DNA of 64,000 nt from Oscillospiraceae bacterium (lineage in GTDB: Bacteria > Bacillota > Clostridia > Oscillospirales > Oscillospiraceae). The position numbers were made by a program, and so were the translations under genes. The notes beneath the pieces are model-generated. The model was not told where the DNA came from. It worked only from the letters and a program-made list of their open reading frames with translations, and made no database searches. Of this stretch, positions 15,647 to 23,057 are shown in pieces; position 1 is the first letter of the stretch, and each line of letters opens with the position of its first letter. The stretch spans positions 156,448 through 220,447 of the forward strand of contig CAJTCG010000005.1 in NCBI GenBank assembly GCA_910574635.1. Direction: 5' to 3'.

Positions 15647-15667
15647 TGCCAAAACCAGGGCGTTTTT
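15630..15667 (+). terminator. Terminator of the candidate toxin mRNA
   Basis: A perfect 13-bp stem (15630-15642 with 15650-15662) is followed by TTTTT (15663-15667). The -35 of the opposing promoter lies in its loop and left arm, so the two signals share the same bases. Confidence 0.9.
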
Positions 15668-15678
15668 GGCACAAAGCC

Positions 15679-17556
15679 CTACGCCAGCTCCGCCAGGCCC
15701 GTATAGAGCTGGTAGTACCGCCCCTTCTGGGACAGGAGGTCATCGTGGTCGCCCCGCTCGATGATCTCCCCCTGCTCCAGGACCATGATGGCCCTGGCGT
15801 TGCGGACGGTGGAAAGCCGGTGGGCGATGACAAACACCGTCCGGCCCGCCATGAGGCGGTCCATGCCCTTTTCAATCAGTTTTTCCGTCCGGGTGTCGAT
15901 GGAGCTGGTGGCCTCGTCCAGAATCAGCACCGGGGGATTGGCGCAGGCCGCCCGGGCGATGTTCAAAAGCTGCCGCTCCCCCTGGCTGAGGCCGCTTCCG
16001 CCGCCGGAAAGCACGGTCCGGTAGCCCTGGGGCAGATGGCGGATGAAGCCGTCGGCCCCCGCCAGCTTTGCCGCGGCCTCCACCTCCTGGTCCGTGGCCT
16101 CCAAACGGCCATAGCGGATGTTGTCCGCCACGGTGCCGGTGAAGAGATGGGTGTCCTGGAGCACCACGCCCAGGGAGCGCCGCAGGGATTCCTTGGCGAT
16201 GTCCCGGATGTCGATGCCGTCATAGGTGATGGTTCCGCTCTGGATTTCGTAGAAGCGGTTAATGAGGCTGGTGATGGTGGTTTTTCCCGCGCCGGTGGAG
16301 CCCACGAAGGCGATCTTCTGTCCCGGCTTGGCGAAAAGGGACACGTCGTGGAGGATGGTCCTCCCCTCGTCGTAGCCGAAGACCACATGGTCGAACCGCA
16401 CGTCTCCCCGAAGGGGAACCAGGGTGCCGTCGGGCTTCAGCCAGGCCCAGGCGTCGGTGTCCCGGTGAACCCGGGTAAGGGTCCCGGCCTCGTCCTCCGC
16501 CGCCCGGACCAGGCGGACCTTGCCCTCGTCGGTCTCGGTGGGGGTTTCCATGATTTCAAAGATGCGCTCCGCACCGGCCACGGCGGAGAGGATGGTGTTT
16601 ACCTGCTGGGAAATCTGGGTGATGGGCTGGCCCACCTGGCGGGAGTACTGGAGGAAGGCCGCCAGGCCCCCCAGGTCGCCGTTCCGGATGGCCAGAAGGC
16701 CCCCCACGCAGCAGGTGACGGCGTAGTTGATATAGTTCAGGTTCCCCATGGCGGGCATCATCATGCCGGAGAAGATCTGGGCCCGGGTGGCCGCGTCCCG
16801 GTAGGCCTCGTTGCGCCGCTGGAAGCCCGCCTGGGCCTCCGGCTCGTGGTTGAAGACCTTGATGACCTTTTGGCCCTCAATCATCTCCTCGATATAGCCG
16901 TTGACCTCCCCCAGGGCCTTCTGCTGGCCGGCAAAGTAACGGCGGGAGCGGGATCCGATGGTCTTAACCACCCCCAGCATCACCGCCAGGGTGGCGAAGG
17001 TGACGAGGGTCAGCGCGGGGCTCAAGACCAGCATCATGACGATGGTGCCGGTGAAGGTCAGCGTGCAGGAGATGAGACTTCCAAAGCTGTTGTTCAGAGC
17101 CTCGGAAACGGTTTCGATGTCGTTGGTGTAGCGGCTCATCAGCTCGCCGTGGGTGTGGGTGTCGAAGAATTTCAAGGGCAAATCCTGCATCCGGCTGAAC
17201 AGGTCCGCCCGGATGTTGGCCATGGTGGTTTGGGCAATCTGAACCATGATGCGGCTGTAACCATAGGAGCACACCGCGCCCAGCACATACACCAGGGCCA
17301 TGATGGCCAGCATCCTGGCAAGGCCCGGAAAGTCGCCGGGCAGAATATAGTCGTTGATGAGGGGGCGGATGAGATAGGAGCCGCCCACGGTGCAGGCGGA
17401 GCTCACCACCAGCAGCGCCGCTACCAGGGCCAGGTGGAGCTTATAGCGGCCGAGATACCGCATGAGCTTCCCCAGGGTGCTCCGGATGTTCTTGGGCTTG
17501 CGGAAACCGCCTCCGGGACCGCCGGGGCCATGAGGGCCGGGTCCGTGCTTAGCCAT
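15679..17556 (-). CDS. ABC exporter half-transporter, canonical ATP site (625 aa)
   Basis: This is a type IV exporter half: six membrane helices (residues 35-320), then an ATPase domain. Walker A is GSTGAGKTT, the signature is LSQGE in place of LSGGQ, Walker B is VLILDEATSS with the catalytic Glu, and the switch is VIAHRLSTV with His. An extra linker of about 30 residues precedes the ATPase domain. The N-terminus is Gly/Pro/His-rich. The partner gene upstream, overlapping by 8 bases, has the degenerate ATP site, so the two form an asymmetric heterodimer of the BmrCD/TM287-288 type. The substrate is probably a drug or lipid. Confidence 0.93.
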   Translation of the reverse strand: MAKHGPGPHGPGGPGGGFRKPKNIRSTLGKLMRYLGRYKLHLALVAALLVVSSACTVGGSYLIRPLINDYILPGDFPGLARMLAIMALVYVLGAVCSYGYSRIMVQIAQTTMANIRADLFSRMQDLPLKFFDTHTHGELMSRYTNDIETVSEALNNSFGSLISCTLTFTGTIVMMLVLSPALTLVTFATLAVMLGVVKTIGSRSRRYFAGQQKALGEVNGYIEEMIEGQKVIKVFNHEPEAQAGFQRRNEAYRDAATRAQIFSGMMMPAMGNLNYINYAVTCCVGGLLAIRNGDLGGLAAFLQYSRQVGQPITQISQQVNTILSAVAGAERIFEIMETPTETDEGKVRLVRAAEDEAGTLTRVHRDTDAWAWLKPDGTLVPLRGDVRFDHVVFGYDEGRTILHDVSLFAKPGQKIAFVGSTGAGKTTITSLINRFYEIQSGTITYDGIDIRDIAKESLRRSLGVVLQDTHLFTGTVADNIRYGRLEATDQEVEAAAKLAGADGFIRHLPQGYRTVLSGGGSGLSQGERQLLNIARAACANPPVLILDEATSSIDTRTEKLIEKGMDRLMAGRTVFVIAHRLSTVRNARAIMVLEQGEIIERGDHDDLLSQKGRYYQLYTGLAELA

Positions 17557-19285
17557 CGAGGCTCCCTCCTTCCTGCTGGGACTGATAGACTTCCCGATAG
17601 ATGCCGCAGCGCTCCATCAGTTCCTCATGGGTCCCCTGGGCGATGATGCGCCCGCCGTCCATCACCAGAATCAGGTCCGCCTCCCGGACGGAGGCCACCC
17701 GCTGGGCAATGATGAGTTTTGTCGCGTCCTTCAGCTCATGGGCGAAGGCCGCCCGGATCTTCGCGTCCGTGGCGGTGTCCACGGCGCTGGTGGAGTCGTC
17801 GAGGATCAAAACCTTGGGCTTCTTCAAAATCGCCCGGGCGATGCAAAGCCGCTGCTTCTGCCCGCCGGAGACGTTCACGCCCCCCTGGCCCAGGTCCGTG
17901 TCCAGGCCGCCGGGCATCCGCTCCAGGAACTCGTCGGCACAGGCGGCCCGGCAGGCGGCCCAAAGCTCTTCCTCCGTGGCCTGGGGGCTGCCCCAGAGAA
18001 GGTTTTCCCGGATGGTGCCGGTAAACAGGGTGTTCTTTTGCAGCACCATGCTGACGGACTCCCGGAGGCGCTCCATGGTATAGGCGGCCACGGGCCTCCC
18101 GCCAACCCGCACGGAGCCCTTGTCCGCCTCGTAGAGCCGGGGGATCAGGGAGACCAGAGAGGTCTTGCCGCTGCCGGTGCCCCCCAGGATGCCCACGGTT
18201 TTCCCGGAGGGGATATGGAGGCTGACGTCCTCCAGAATCCACTCGGAGCTCTCGGCGCTGTATTTGAAATATACATGGTCGAAATCAATGGAGCCGTCGG
18301 CGGGGTCGGCGTTTGGATCGGCCCCCTCGCCGGTGATGGCGGGGACCTCGCCCAGCACCTCCGCCACCCGCTTGGCGCAGGCCGCGGTGCGGGTCAGCAT
18401 CATGAAGATCATGGAAACCATCATGAGGGACATCATGATCTGGGTGATGTAGGTGAAGTAGGTGATGAGCTTTCCGGCCTCCAGGGAACCGGCGTAGACC
18501 ATCTGACCGCCGAACCACATGACGGCGATGATGGTCCCGTAGATAATCAGCATCATCAAAGGCATGTTGACGACCACCCGGCCGAAGGCCCGGAGGGAGG
18601 TGTTTTTCAAATCGTCGTTGCGCTCCGCGAACTTCTCCCGCTCCCGGTCCTCCCGGACGAAGGACTTTACCACCCGGACGCCAGCCAGGTTCTCCTGGAC
18701 CACCAGGTTCAGCGCGTCGGTCTTCTCCTGGAGGGAGCGGAACAGGGGCCCTGTCGCTGCCAGCAGGATGACCACCACCACCGCCAGCAGGGGCAGCGCC
18801 GCCAGGAAAACGCTGCTGAGCCGGTAGCTGATGCGGATGGAGAAGAACAGGGCGGCCACCAGCATTACCGGGGCCCGGACCATCAGGCGCATGGACATCA
18901 TCAGGGACATCTGGAGGTTGTGCACGTCGTTGGTCAGCCGGGTCACCAGGGAGGCGGTGGAAAAGCGCTCGATGTTGGAAAAGGCGAAGGTCTGGATGTG
19001 GTCGAACTCCGCCCGGCGGAGGTTCGCCCCAAAGCCCATGCCCGCCACAGAGGACGTCACCGCCGCCCCCAGGCCGAAGCACAGGGAGGCCACCGCCAGG
19101 GCCACCATCAGCCCGCCCTTGCGCAGAATGTAGGACTGGTCGGCATTTGCGATGCCCACGTCCACGATGTCGCTCATCACCAGGGGGATCAGCAGCTCGA
19201 AGACGGCCTCCATGGCGCTGCATGCCACACCCGCCAGAATCCACGGGGCGTAGGGCCGGGCGTGGGGCCAGAGTTGTTTCGTCAT
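17549..19285 (-). CDS. ABC exporter half-transporter, degenerate ATP site (578 aa)
   Basis: Membrane domain (15-310) and ATPase domain (335-575) with Walker A GGTGSGKTS and signature NVSGGQKQRL. The catalytic Glu after Walker B is Asp (VLILDDSTSA) and the switch His is Gln (IIAQRVASV). These are the changes seen in the non-hydrolysing half of heterodimeric exporters. The ATG at 19285 overlaps the MarR stop (ATGA). The open frame continuing upstream only overlaps the regulator. Confidence 0.93.
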   Translation of the reverse strand: MTKQLWPHARPYAPWILAGVACSAMEAVFELLIPLVMSDIVDVGIANADQSYILRKGGLMVALAVASLCFGLGAAVTSSVAGMGFGANLRRAEFDHIQTFAFSNIERFSTASLVTRLTNDVHNLQMSLMMSMRLMVRAPVMLVAALFFSIRISYRLSSVFLAALPLLAVVVVILLAATGPLFRSLQEKTDALNLVVQENLAGVRVVKSFVREDREREKFAERNDDLKNTSLRAFGRVVVNMPLMMLIIYGTIIAVMWFGGQMVYAGSLEAGKLITYFTYITQIMMSLMMVSMIFMMLTRTAACAKRVAEVLGEVPAITGEGADPNADPADGSIDFDHVYFKYSAESSEWILEDVSLHIPSGKTVGILGGTGSGKTSLVSLIPRLYEADKGSVRVGGRPVAAYTMERLRESVSMVLQKNTLFTGTIRENLLWGSPQATEEELWAACRAACADEFLERMPGGLDTDLGQGGVNVSGGQKQRLCIARAILKKPKVLILDDSTSAVDTATDAKIRAAFAHELKDATKLIIAQRVASVREADLILVMDGGRIIAQGTHEELMERCGIYREVYQSQQEGGSLDG

Positions 19286-19722
19286 GTCTCGGATTCCTCC
19301 TTGAGATTTTGAATCACGCGGTCCAAAAGGGCGCACAGGGTTTCCCGCTCCTCCTGGGTAAAGCCCCGGACCATGGCCGCTTCCACATCGAGAAAGCTCT
19401 GCTGGAAGAGGGCCTGCTGCTCCGCGCCTTTCTCCGTCAGGGTGATGAGGCGGCGGCGGGCGTCGCTGCCGCTGACGGAGCGGCGGACCAAGCCCTTTTC
19501 CTCCATCCGGTCCAGCACGCCGTTGACGGTGGAGGGCTTCACCCGGAGGAACTCCGCCAGCTCGTGCTGCGGGACCCGCCCGCCGTGCTGCTGGAGGTAG
19601 AGGAGTACATGGGTCTGGGCCGGGGTTACGTCGTACCGGGAGACCCGGGCGTCCATATTGGCCTTGGACAGCTTGGCCGCCCAGCCCAGGGCGGGGCCCA
19701 GGCCCCTGACGCAGTTGTTCAT
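19282..19722 (-). CDS. MarR family transcriptional regulator (146 aa)
   Basis: This is a winged-helix dimeric repressor. It has DVTPAQTHVLLYLQQHGG, the recognition region LRVKPSTVNGVLDRMEEKGLV and the wing RRSVSGSDARRRLITLTEKG. It is first in an operon with both exporter halves, a common drug-responsive arrangement. Several TTAG-N4-CTAA palindromes lie over its promoter, so it likely represses itself and the exporter. Confidence 0.93.
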   Translation of the reverse strand: MNNCVRGLGPALGWAAKLSKANMDARVSRYDVTPAQTHVLLYLQQHGGRVPQHELAEFLRVKPSTVNGVLDRMEEKGLVRRSVSGSDARRRLITLTEKGAEQQALFQQSFLDVEAAMVRGFTQEERETLCALLDRVIQNLKEESET

Positions 19723-19763
19723 GCAATCAGCTCCTCATTCTTCTCCCCGGAGGGACAAGGTCG

Positions 19764-19819
19764 TTAGTGCGCTAAATGTTAGCGTGCTAAATATTAGCAC
19801 AACCTAACGGCTCTGTCAA
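19764..19819 (-). promoter_or_regulatory. MarR promoter and operator array
   Basis: Minus-strand TTGACA (19814-19819), 17 bases, TAATAT (19791-19796). A perfect palindrome GTGCTAA-ATA-TTAGCAC (19784-19800) covers the -10. Two further near-palindromes, TTAGTGCGCTAA (19764-19775) and TTAGCGTGCTAA (19779-19790), lie 15 bases apart just downstream. Confidence 0.75.
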
Positions 19820-19912
19820 GGGTGAAATCTGGATATTTTTTGAACGTTTTGTAAATATCAGGGAACAAAATTTGTCGGATGTAAACAAAGTGTGAAGCTT
19901 GAAGAAAAGCCG

Positions 19913-19941
19913 TTGACAATTGAGGGACCTGCCGCTATGAT
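19913..19941 (+). promoter_or_regulatory. Promoter of a candidate small RNA
   Basis: TTGACA (19913-19918), 17 bases, TATGAT (19936-19941). No translated frame with a ribosome binding site follows before the terminator. Confidence 0.75.
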
Positions 19942-19947
19942 AAACCC

Positions 19948-20050
19948 AACAAGCGGAAAACGCTTGCTGACCCCACCATTTTCCCTCTCCTTTCTCTATA
20001 CCATACAGGAAAGCGGGCCGTCCTCTCGGACGGTCCGCTTTCCTGTTTTC
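19948..20050 (+). ncRNA. Candidate small RNA with C/U-rich single-stranded region
   Basis: About 100 bases lie between a good promoter and a 19-bp terminator stem (20005-20023 with 20028-20046, then TTTT). Near the 5' end is a CAAGCG-gaaaa-CGCTTG hairpin (19950-19966). Between the hairpins an unpaired pyrimidine tract, ttttccctctcctttctct (19979-19997), is complementary to ribosome binding sites of the AGGAG type, like C/U-rich seeds of Gram-positive regulatory RNAs. It matches no RNA family I know. Confidence 0.6.
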
Positions 20051-20171
20051 CTGAGAGGTGGAGGTTCCGGGGGAATGGCCTGACCAGGGGGTCAGGCCCC
20101 ACTAAGGGGTTCCTTCCCTTGCCGTTTTACTGTCTATCAATTTATTTTTATTGAAAAACGATAAATTCTTA

Positions 20172-20200
20172 TTGACAATCAACTGGGTCCATGGTAGGAT
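20172..20200 (+). promoter_or_regulatory. Promoter for the 20.2-22.8 kb membrane protein operon
   Basis: TTGACA (20172-20177), 17 bases, TAGGAT (20195-20200), 24 bases before the first start codon. Between the small RNA and this promoter, 20077-20098 holds a 9-bp GC hairpin without a T run. Confidence 0.65.
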
Positions 20201-20224
20201 ACCAGAAAAAGGAGGCGGTTTGCC

Positions 20225-20404
20225 ATGGGATTGACGATGATTTTGCTTCCAGCCGCGCTGGCGCTGGCCATCTGGGGCGGCGTGATGGCGGTGAGCGGAT
20301 TCCGGCAGGGGAATAAGCTGAAAATTTTCTCCGGCGCCGGGGCGTTTGCGCTTTTGGCGGCGGGGATGGCGGTGATGATGGAGTTCATCACAAGGCCGCT
20401 TTAA
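20225..20404 (+). CDS. Small membrane protein (59 aa)
   Basis: The ATG at 20225 follows aaaggagg. Two hydrophobic segments (about residues 3-24 and 36-54) are separated by a short basic loop GFRQGNKLK, so it is a hairpin membrane protein. I do not recognise it. It is the first gene of an operon with a DUF2975 protein and an XRE regulator (14 bases to the next start). Confidence 0.7.
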   Translation: MGLTMILLPAALALAIWGGVMAVSGFRQGNKLKIFSGAGAFALLAAGMAVMMEFITRPL

Positions 20405-20418
20405 GAGGGGGAAGGACG

Positions 20419-20988
20419 ATGGAAAAAATCCCGGTGCGGAAAATCGCCAGGGTGCTCTATGTCCTGGTGTTGGTTACGTTGGCCTGCAATTTGATCGCTT
20501 TGTTTTTGGTTCCCACTTTCGTGGCGTTGAAGGGAAATCTGTTTGAGCTCCTGGACATATGGCATGACCCGCAGGACCCGGTCAATCCTCTGGTTGTCAT
20601 GCTCCTCATGTGGCCCAACATGATTTTGAGGGAAAATATTGCTTATGAGCAGGTTCTGACCCTGTTCCTCCTCTTCTCCGGCTGCTGCACCGCCGTCATC
20701 CTCTGGCAGGCCCGGCGGGTGCTGCAAACCATCCTCCGGGGGGAGCCCTTCGCGGCGTCGAACGCCGTCAGCCTTCGGCGGGCGGCGTGGGCGTGCTTCC
20801 TCATTGCCGGGGCGGCCTTGGCAAGGGTGATTTTCAGCGTGTGTTACTATCGCTCGCCGCTTCCCCTGGCCAGCTACAACGCCCTCTTCGTGCCGATGTT
20901 CGCCATGGGAGGGCTGTTGTGCCTGGTCATGTCCGCCCTCTTCCGCCAGGCGGCGGAGCTGAAGGCGGAGAACGACCTGACGATTTGA
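20419..20988 (+). CDS. DUF2975-type membrane protein (189 aa)
   Basis: Four membrane segments are visible, at about residues 13-33, 55-70, 78-100 and 120-175 (the last region holds two). The C-terminal segment GLLCLVMSALFRQAAELKAENDLTI is typical of DUF2975 proteins. These are commonly encoded directly before a small YozG-type XRE regulator, as here. The function is unknown. The start follows gaggggg. Confidence 0.75.
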   Translation: MEKIPVRKIARVLYVLVLVTLACNLIALFLVPTFVALKGNLFELLDIWHDPQDPVNPLVVMLLMWPNMILRENIAYEQVLTLFLLFSGCCTAVILWQARRVLQTILRGEPFAASNAVSLRRAAWACFLIAGAALARVIFSVCYYRSPLPLASYNALFVPMFAMGGLLCLVMSALFRQAAELKAENDLTI

Positions 20989-20997
20989 GGTGGGGCC

Positions 20998-21219
20998 ATG
21001 ATCGTTGTGAATCTGGACGTGATGATGGCCAGGCGGAAAATGAGCCTCTCCCAGCTCTCGGAGAAGGTGGACATTACGCTCGCGAACCTGTCGGTATTGA
21101 AAAACAACAAAGCCAAGGCGGTCCGCTTCTCCACCCTGGAGGCGGTCTGCGCCGCCCTGGACTGCCAGCCGGGGGACATTTTGGAGTACGTCCCGGATGA
21201 AACCGGCGGCGCGGAATAA
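20998..21219 (+). CDS. Small XRE/Cro-type regulator, YozG-like (73 aa)
   Basis: This is a single helix-turn-helix domain. It starts MIVVNLDVMMARRKMSLSQL, has the recognition helix in ITLANLSVLKNNKAKAVRFSTL, and ends in CQPGDILEYVPDE, as in the YozG family paired with DUF2975. It starts 9 bases after the DUF2975 stop with gaggtggg as its site. It probably regulates this operon. Confidence 0.88.
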   Translation: MIVVNLDVMMARRKMSLSQLSEKVDITLANLSVLKNNKAKAVRFSTLEAVCAALDCQPGDILEYVPDETGGAE

Positions 21220-21266
21220 AGGAAAACTGTCCGCTTGAGGCGGACAGGCGGATAGGAGAATTTCAT

Positions 21267-22811
21267 ATGGATGAGCTGAAAAACGCCCTTCCGTCGGAAG
21301 GGTCCCTTGCGTGCGCCCAAAAACGAAAATTGCCGGAGGAATCCATGGCCCGGTACCGGCGGAATCTTCTGCTGACCCTGGGGTTCTGTCTTCTCCTGGC
21401 GGACGCGCTGAACTGGCCCTGGGGCATGGGGAATACCGTGACGGTCTTCGCCTGGTATCTCCTGCTGGCGTTGGCCGTGGGGCGGGAGGAGCTGTTCCGC
21501 CGCCGGGAAAGCCGGGTGCTGCTGGGGGTGAATCTGGCCCTGGCGTCCACGTTCGCCCTGACCTCGAACCCTCTTTTCCGCTGGTGGAATTTCCTGGTGC
21601 TGGCGGCCCTGGTCCCCCTTCACGCCGTGTCCGGCCTGGGGAGCCGCCCCTGGTGGGACCCCAGGATGCTGCTGGAGCGGTGCGGGCTGTTTTTCCAAGG
21701 GCTGTTCGGGAATTTGTGGGCCTGTTTCGCGGCGGCGGTTCCCGAGGGGCGGAAGACGGAAAAGCGGGACGGCCGGACGCTGGCCGTTGTCCTGGGGCTC
21801 TGCGGGGCGGTGGCCCTGGTGTCCTTCCTGATCCCGGTGCTGGTCTCGGCGGACGCCCTGTTTGCCGCGTCGCTGGAGCGGCTGAACTGGAATTTTCAAT
21901 TCCGGATGCTCCATTTCGGGGACCTGTTCCAGCGGCTGTTCTGGGCCCTGGCGTTCACGCCCTTTGTCTTCAGCCTGCTCTACGCCATGGCCCATCCCAA
22001 ACGGCTGTGCCCGGCGGAGGAGAAGAAGGGCCTCCGGGTGGACGCCCTGGGTTTCGTGCTGGCCCTGGCGGCGGTGGATGGATTGTACCTGGCCTTCCTG
22101 GCGGTGCAGTCCGCCGGGCTTTTCGGCGGGCCGGAGTACGTGGAGAGCCTGGGGGTCAGCTACGCCGAATGGGCCCGGAGCGGTTTTTTCCAGATGGTGG
22201 GCGTGACGGTGCTGAACCTGAGCCTGACGCTGGCGTCCCTGTGCTTCTCCCGGCGGGAGGGGCGGGCCTGGAGGGCCCTGCGGCAGCTGTGCGGGCTGCT
22301 GGCGGGGGAGAGCTTGATCCTGCTGGCCTCGGCGGCCTGGAAGATGACGCTGTACGTCTCCGCTTACGGCCTGAGCTTCAAGCGCTGTATGACCTATTGG
22401 GGCATGATTATGATGGCCCTGTTTCTTCTGGCGGGGCTGTGGAAGGCCCTGAGGCCGGACTTTCGGTTTTGCAAGTGGGCCTTTCCCGTGGCCCTGGCGG
22501 GGTGGCTGGTTATCAACTGCGTGCCGGTGGACTATCTGGTGGCGAAAAACCAAGTAGACCGCTATTTGAAGGGGGAAAGTCCCACAGTGAGCGTAAATTA
22601 TTTGGCATGGCTTTCCTTTGACACGCTGTCCCAGCTGGAGCGGCTGGACGGAAGCCGTCTTGTCTCCGACTATGATGGGAATTGGGATTATCACAAGACC
22701 ACCTTGTCGGAGGAACTAAACAGCCGCCGGGTTTCCGCATGGGCCCAGTGCCGCGATTGGCGAACCTGGTCCCTGTCGGCCTGCCTGGCGGCAGGAGGAT
22801 TTCAGCCATGA
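21267..22811 (+). CDS. DUF4153/DUF4173-type multi-spanning membrane protein (514 aa)
   Basis: About eleven hydrophobic segments run from residue 30 to 425, followed by a short soluble tail. The block LAFLAVQSAGLFGG with VSYAEWARSGFFQMV is the conserved core of the DUF4153/DUF4173 group, whose function is unknown. The tail with LAWLSFDTLSQLERLDG is typical of the longer members. The start follows ggataggag; an internal ATG at 21345 (MARYRRN) is a weaker alternative. It lies 47 bases after the XRE gene, so it is probably the last gene of that operon. Confidence 0.8.
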   Translation: MDELKNALPSEGSLACAQKRKLPEESMARYRRNLLLTLGFCLLLADALNWPWGMGNTVTVFAWYLLLALAVGREELFRRRESRVLLGVNLALASTFALTSNPLFRWWNFLVLAALVPLHAVSGLGSRPWWDPRMLLERCGLFFQGLFGNLWACFAAAVPEGRKTEKRDGRTLAVVLGLCGAVALVSFLIPVLVSADALFAASLERLNWNFQFRMLHFGDLFQRLFWALAFTPFVFSLLYAMAHPKRLCPAEEKKGLRVDALGFVLALAAVDGLYLAFLAVQSAGLFGGPEYVESLGVSYAEWARSGFFQMVGVTVLNLSLTLASLCFSRREGRAWRALRQLCGLLAGESLILLASAAWKMTLYVSAYGLSFKRCMTYWGMIMMALFLLAGLWKALRPDFRFCKWAFPVALAGWLVINCVPVDYLVAKNQVDRYLKGESPTVSVNYLAWLSFDTLSQLERLDGSRLVSDYDGNWDYHKTTLSEELNSRRVSAWAQCRDWRTWSLSACLAAGGFQP

Positions 22812-22846
22812 CGGCGGGCTTGTCTGATCGGAAAGGAGGAGAGCTA

Positions 22847-22879
22847 CGAGAGGGACCCATCAGGGGTCCCTCTCGTTTT
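22847..22879 (+). terminator. Terminator after the DUF4153-type gene
   Basis: A perfect 12-bp stem (22847-22858 with 22864-22875) followed by TTTT. Confidence 0.88.
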
Positions 22880-22901
22880 GAATAAACCCGCCGCAGCGGC
22901 C

Positions 22902-22981
22902 GATTTGGAGCTTGCTCCAAATCGTTGGCCCTTGGTTTGTCTCAAGACAAACCAAGGGCCAGCCTGGTGGAGAGGCTGGCC
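22902..22981. repeat. Three consecutive hairpins between convergent genes
   Basis: Hairpin 1: GATTTGGAGC/GCTCCAAATC (22902-22911 with 22914-22923). Hairpin 2: perfect 16-bp stem 22927-22942 with 22945-22960, loop CA. Hairpin 3: GGCCAGCCT/AGGCTGGCC (22957-22965 with 22973-22981), sharing GGCC with hairpin 2, so the two compete. There is no T run; the nearest minus-strand gene ends at 23058. Confidence 0.7.
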
Positions 22982-23057
22982 CTTGTCTTCACTGTCCCCC
23001 GCTGCGTGTTGGAAGATCCTCACGGACTTTCGCATCGGGAACGGACGGAGAAGCAAA

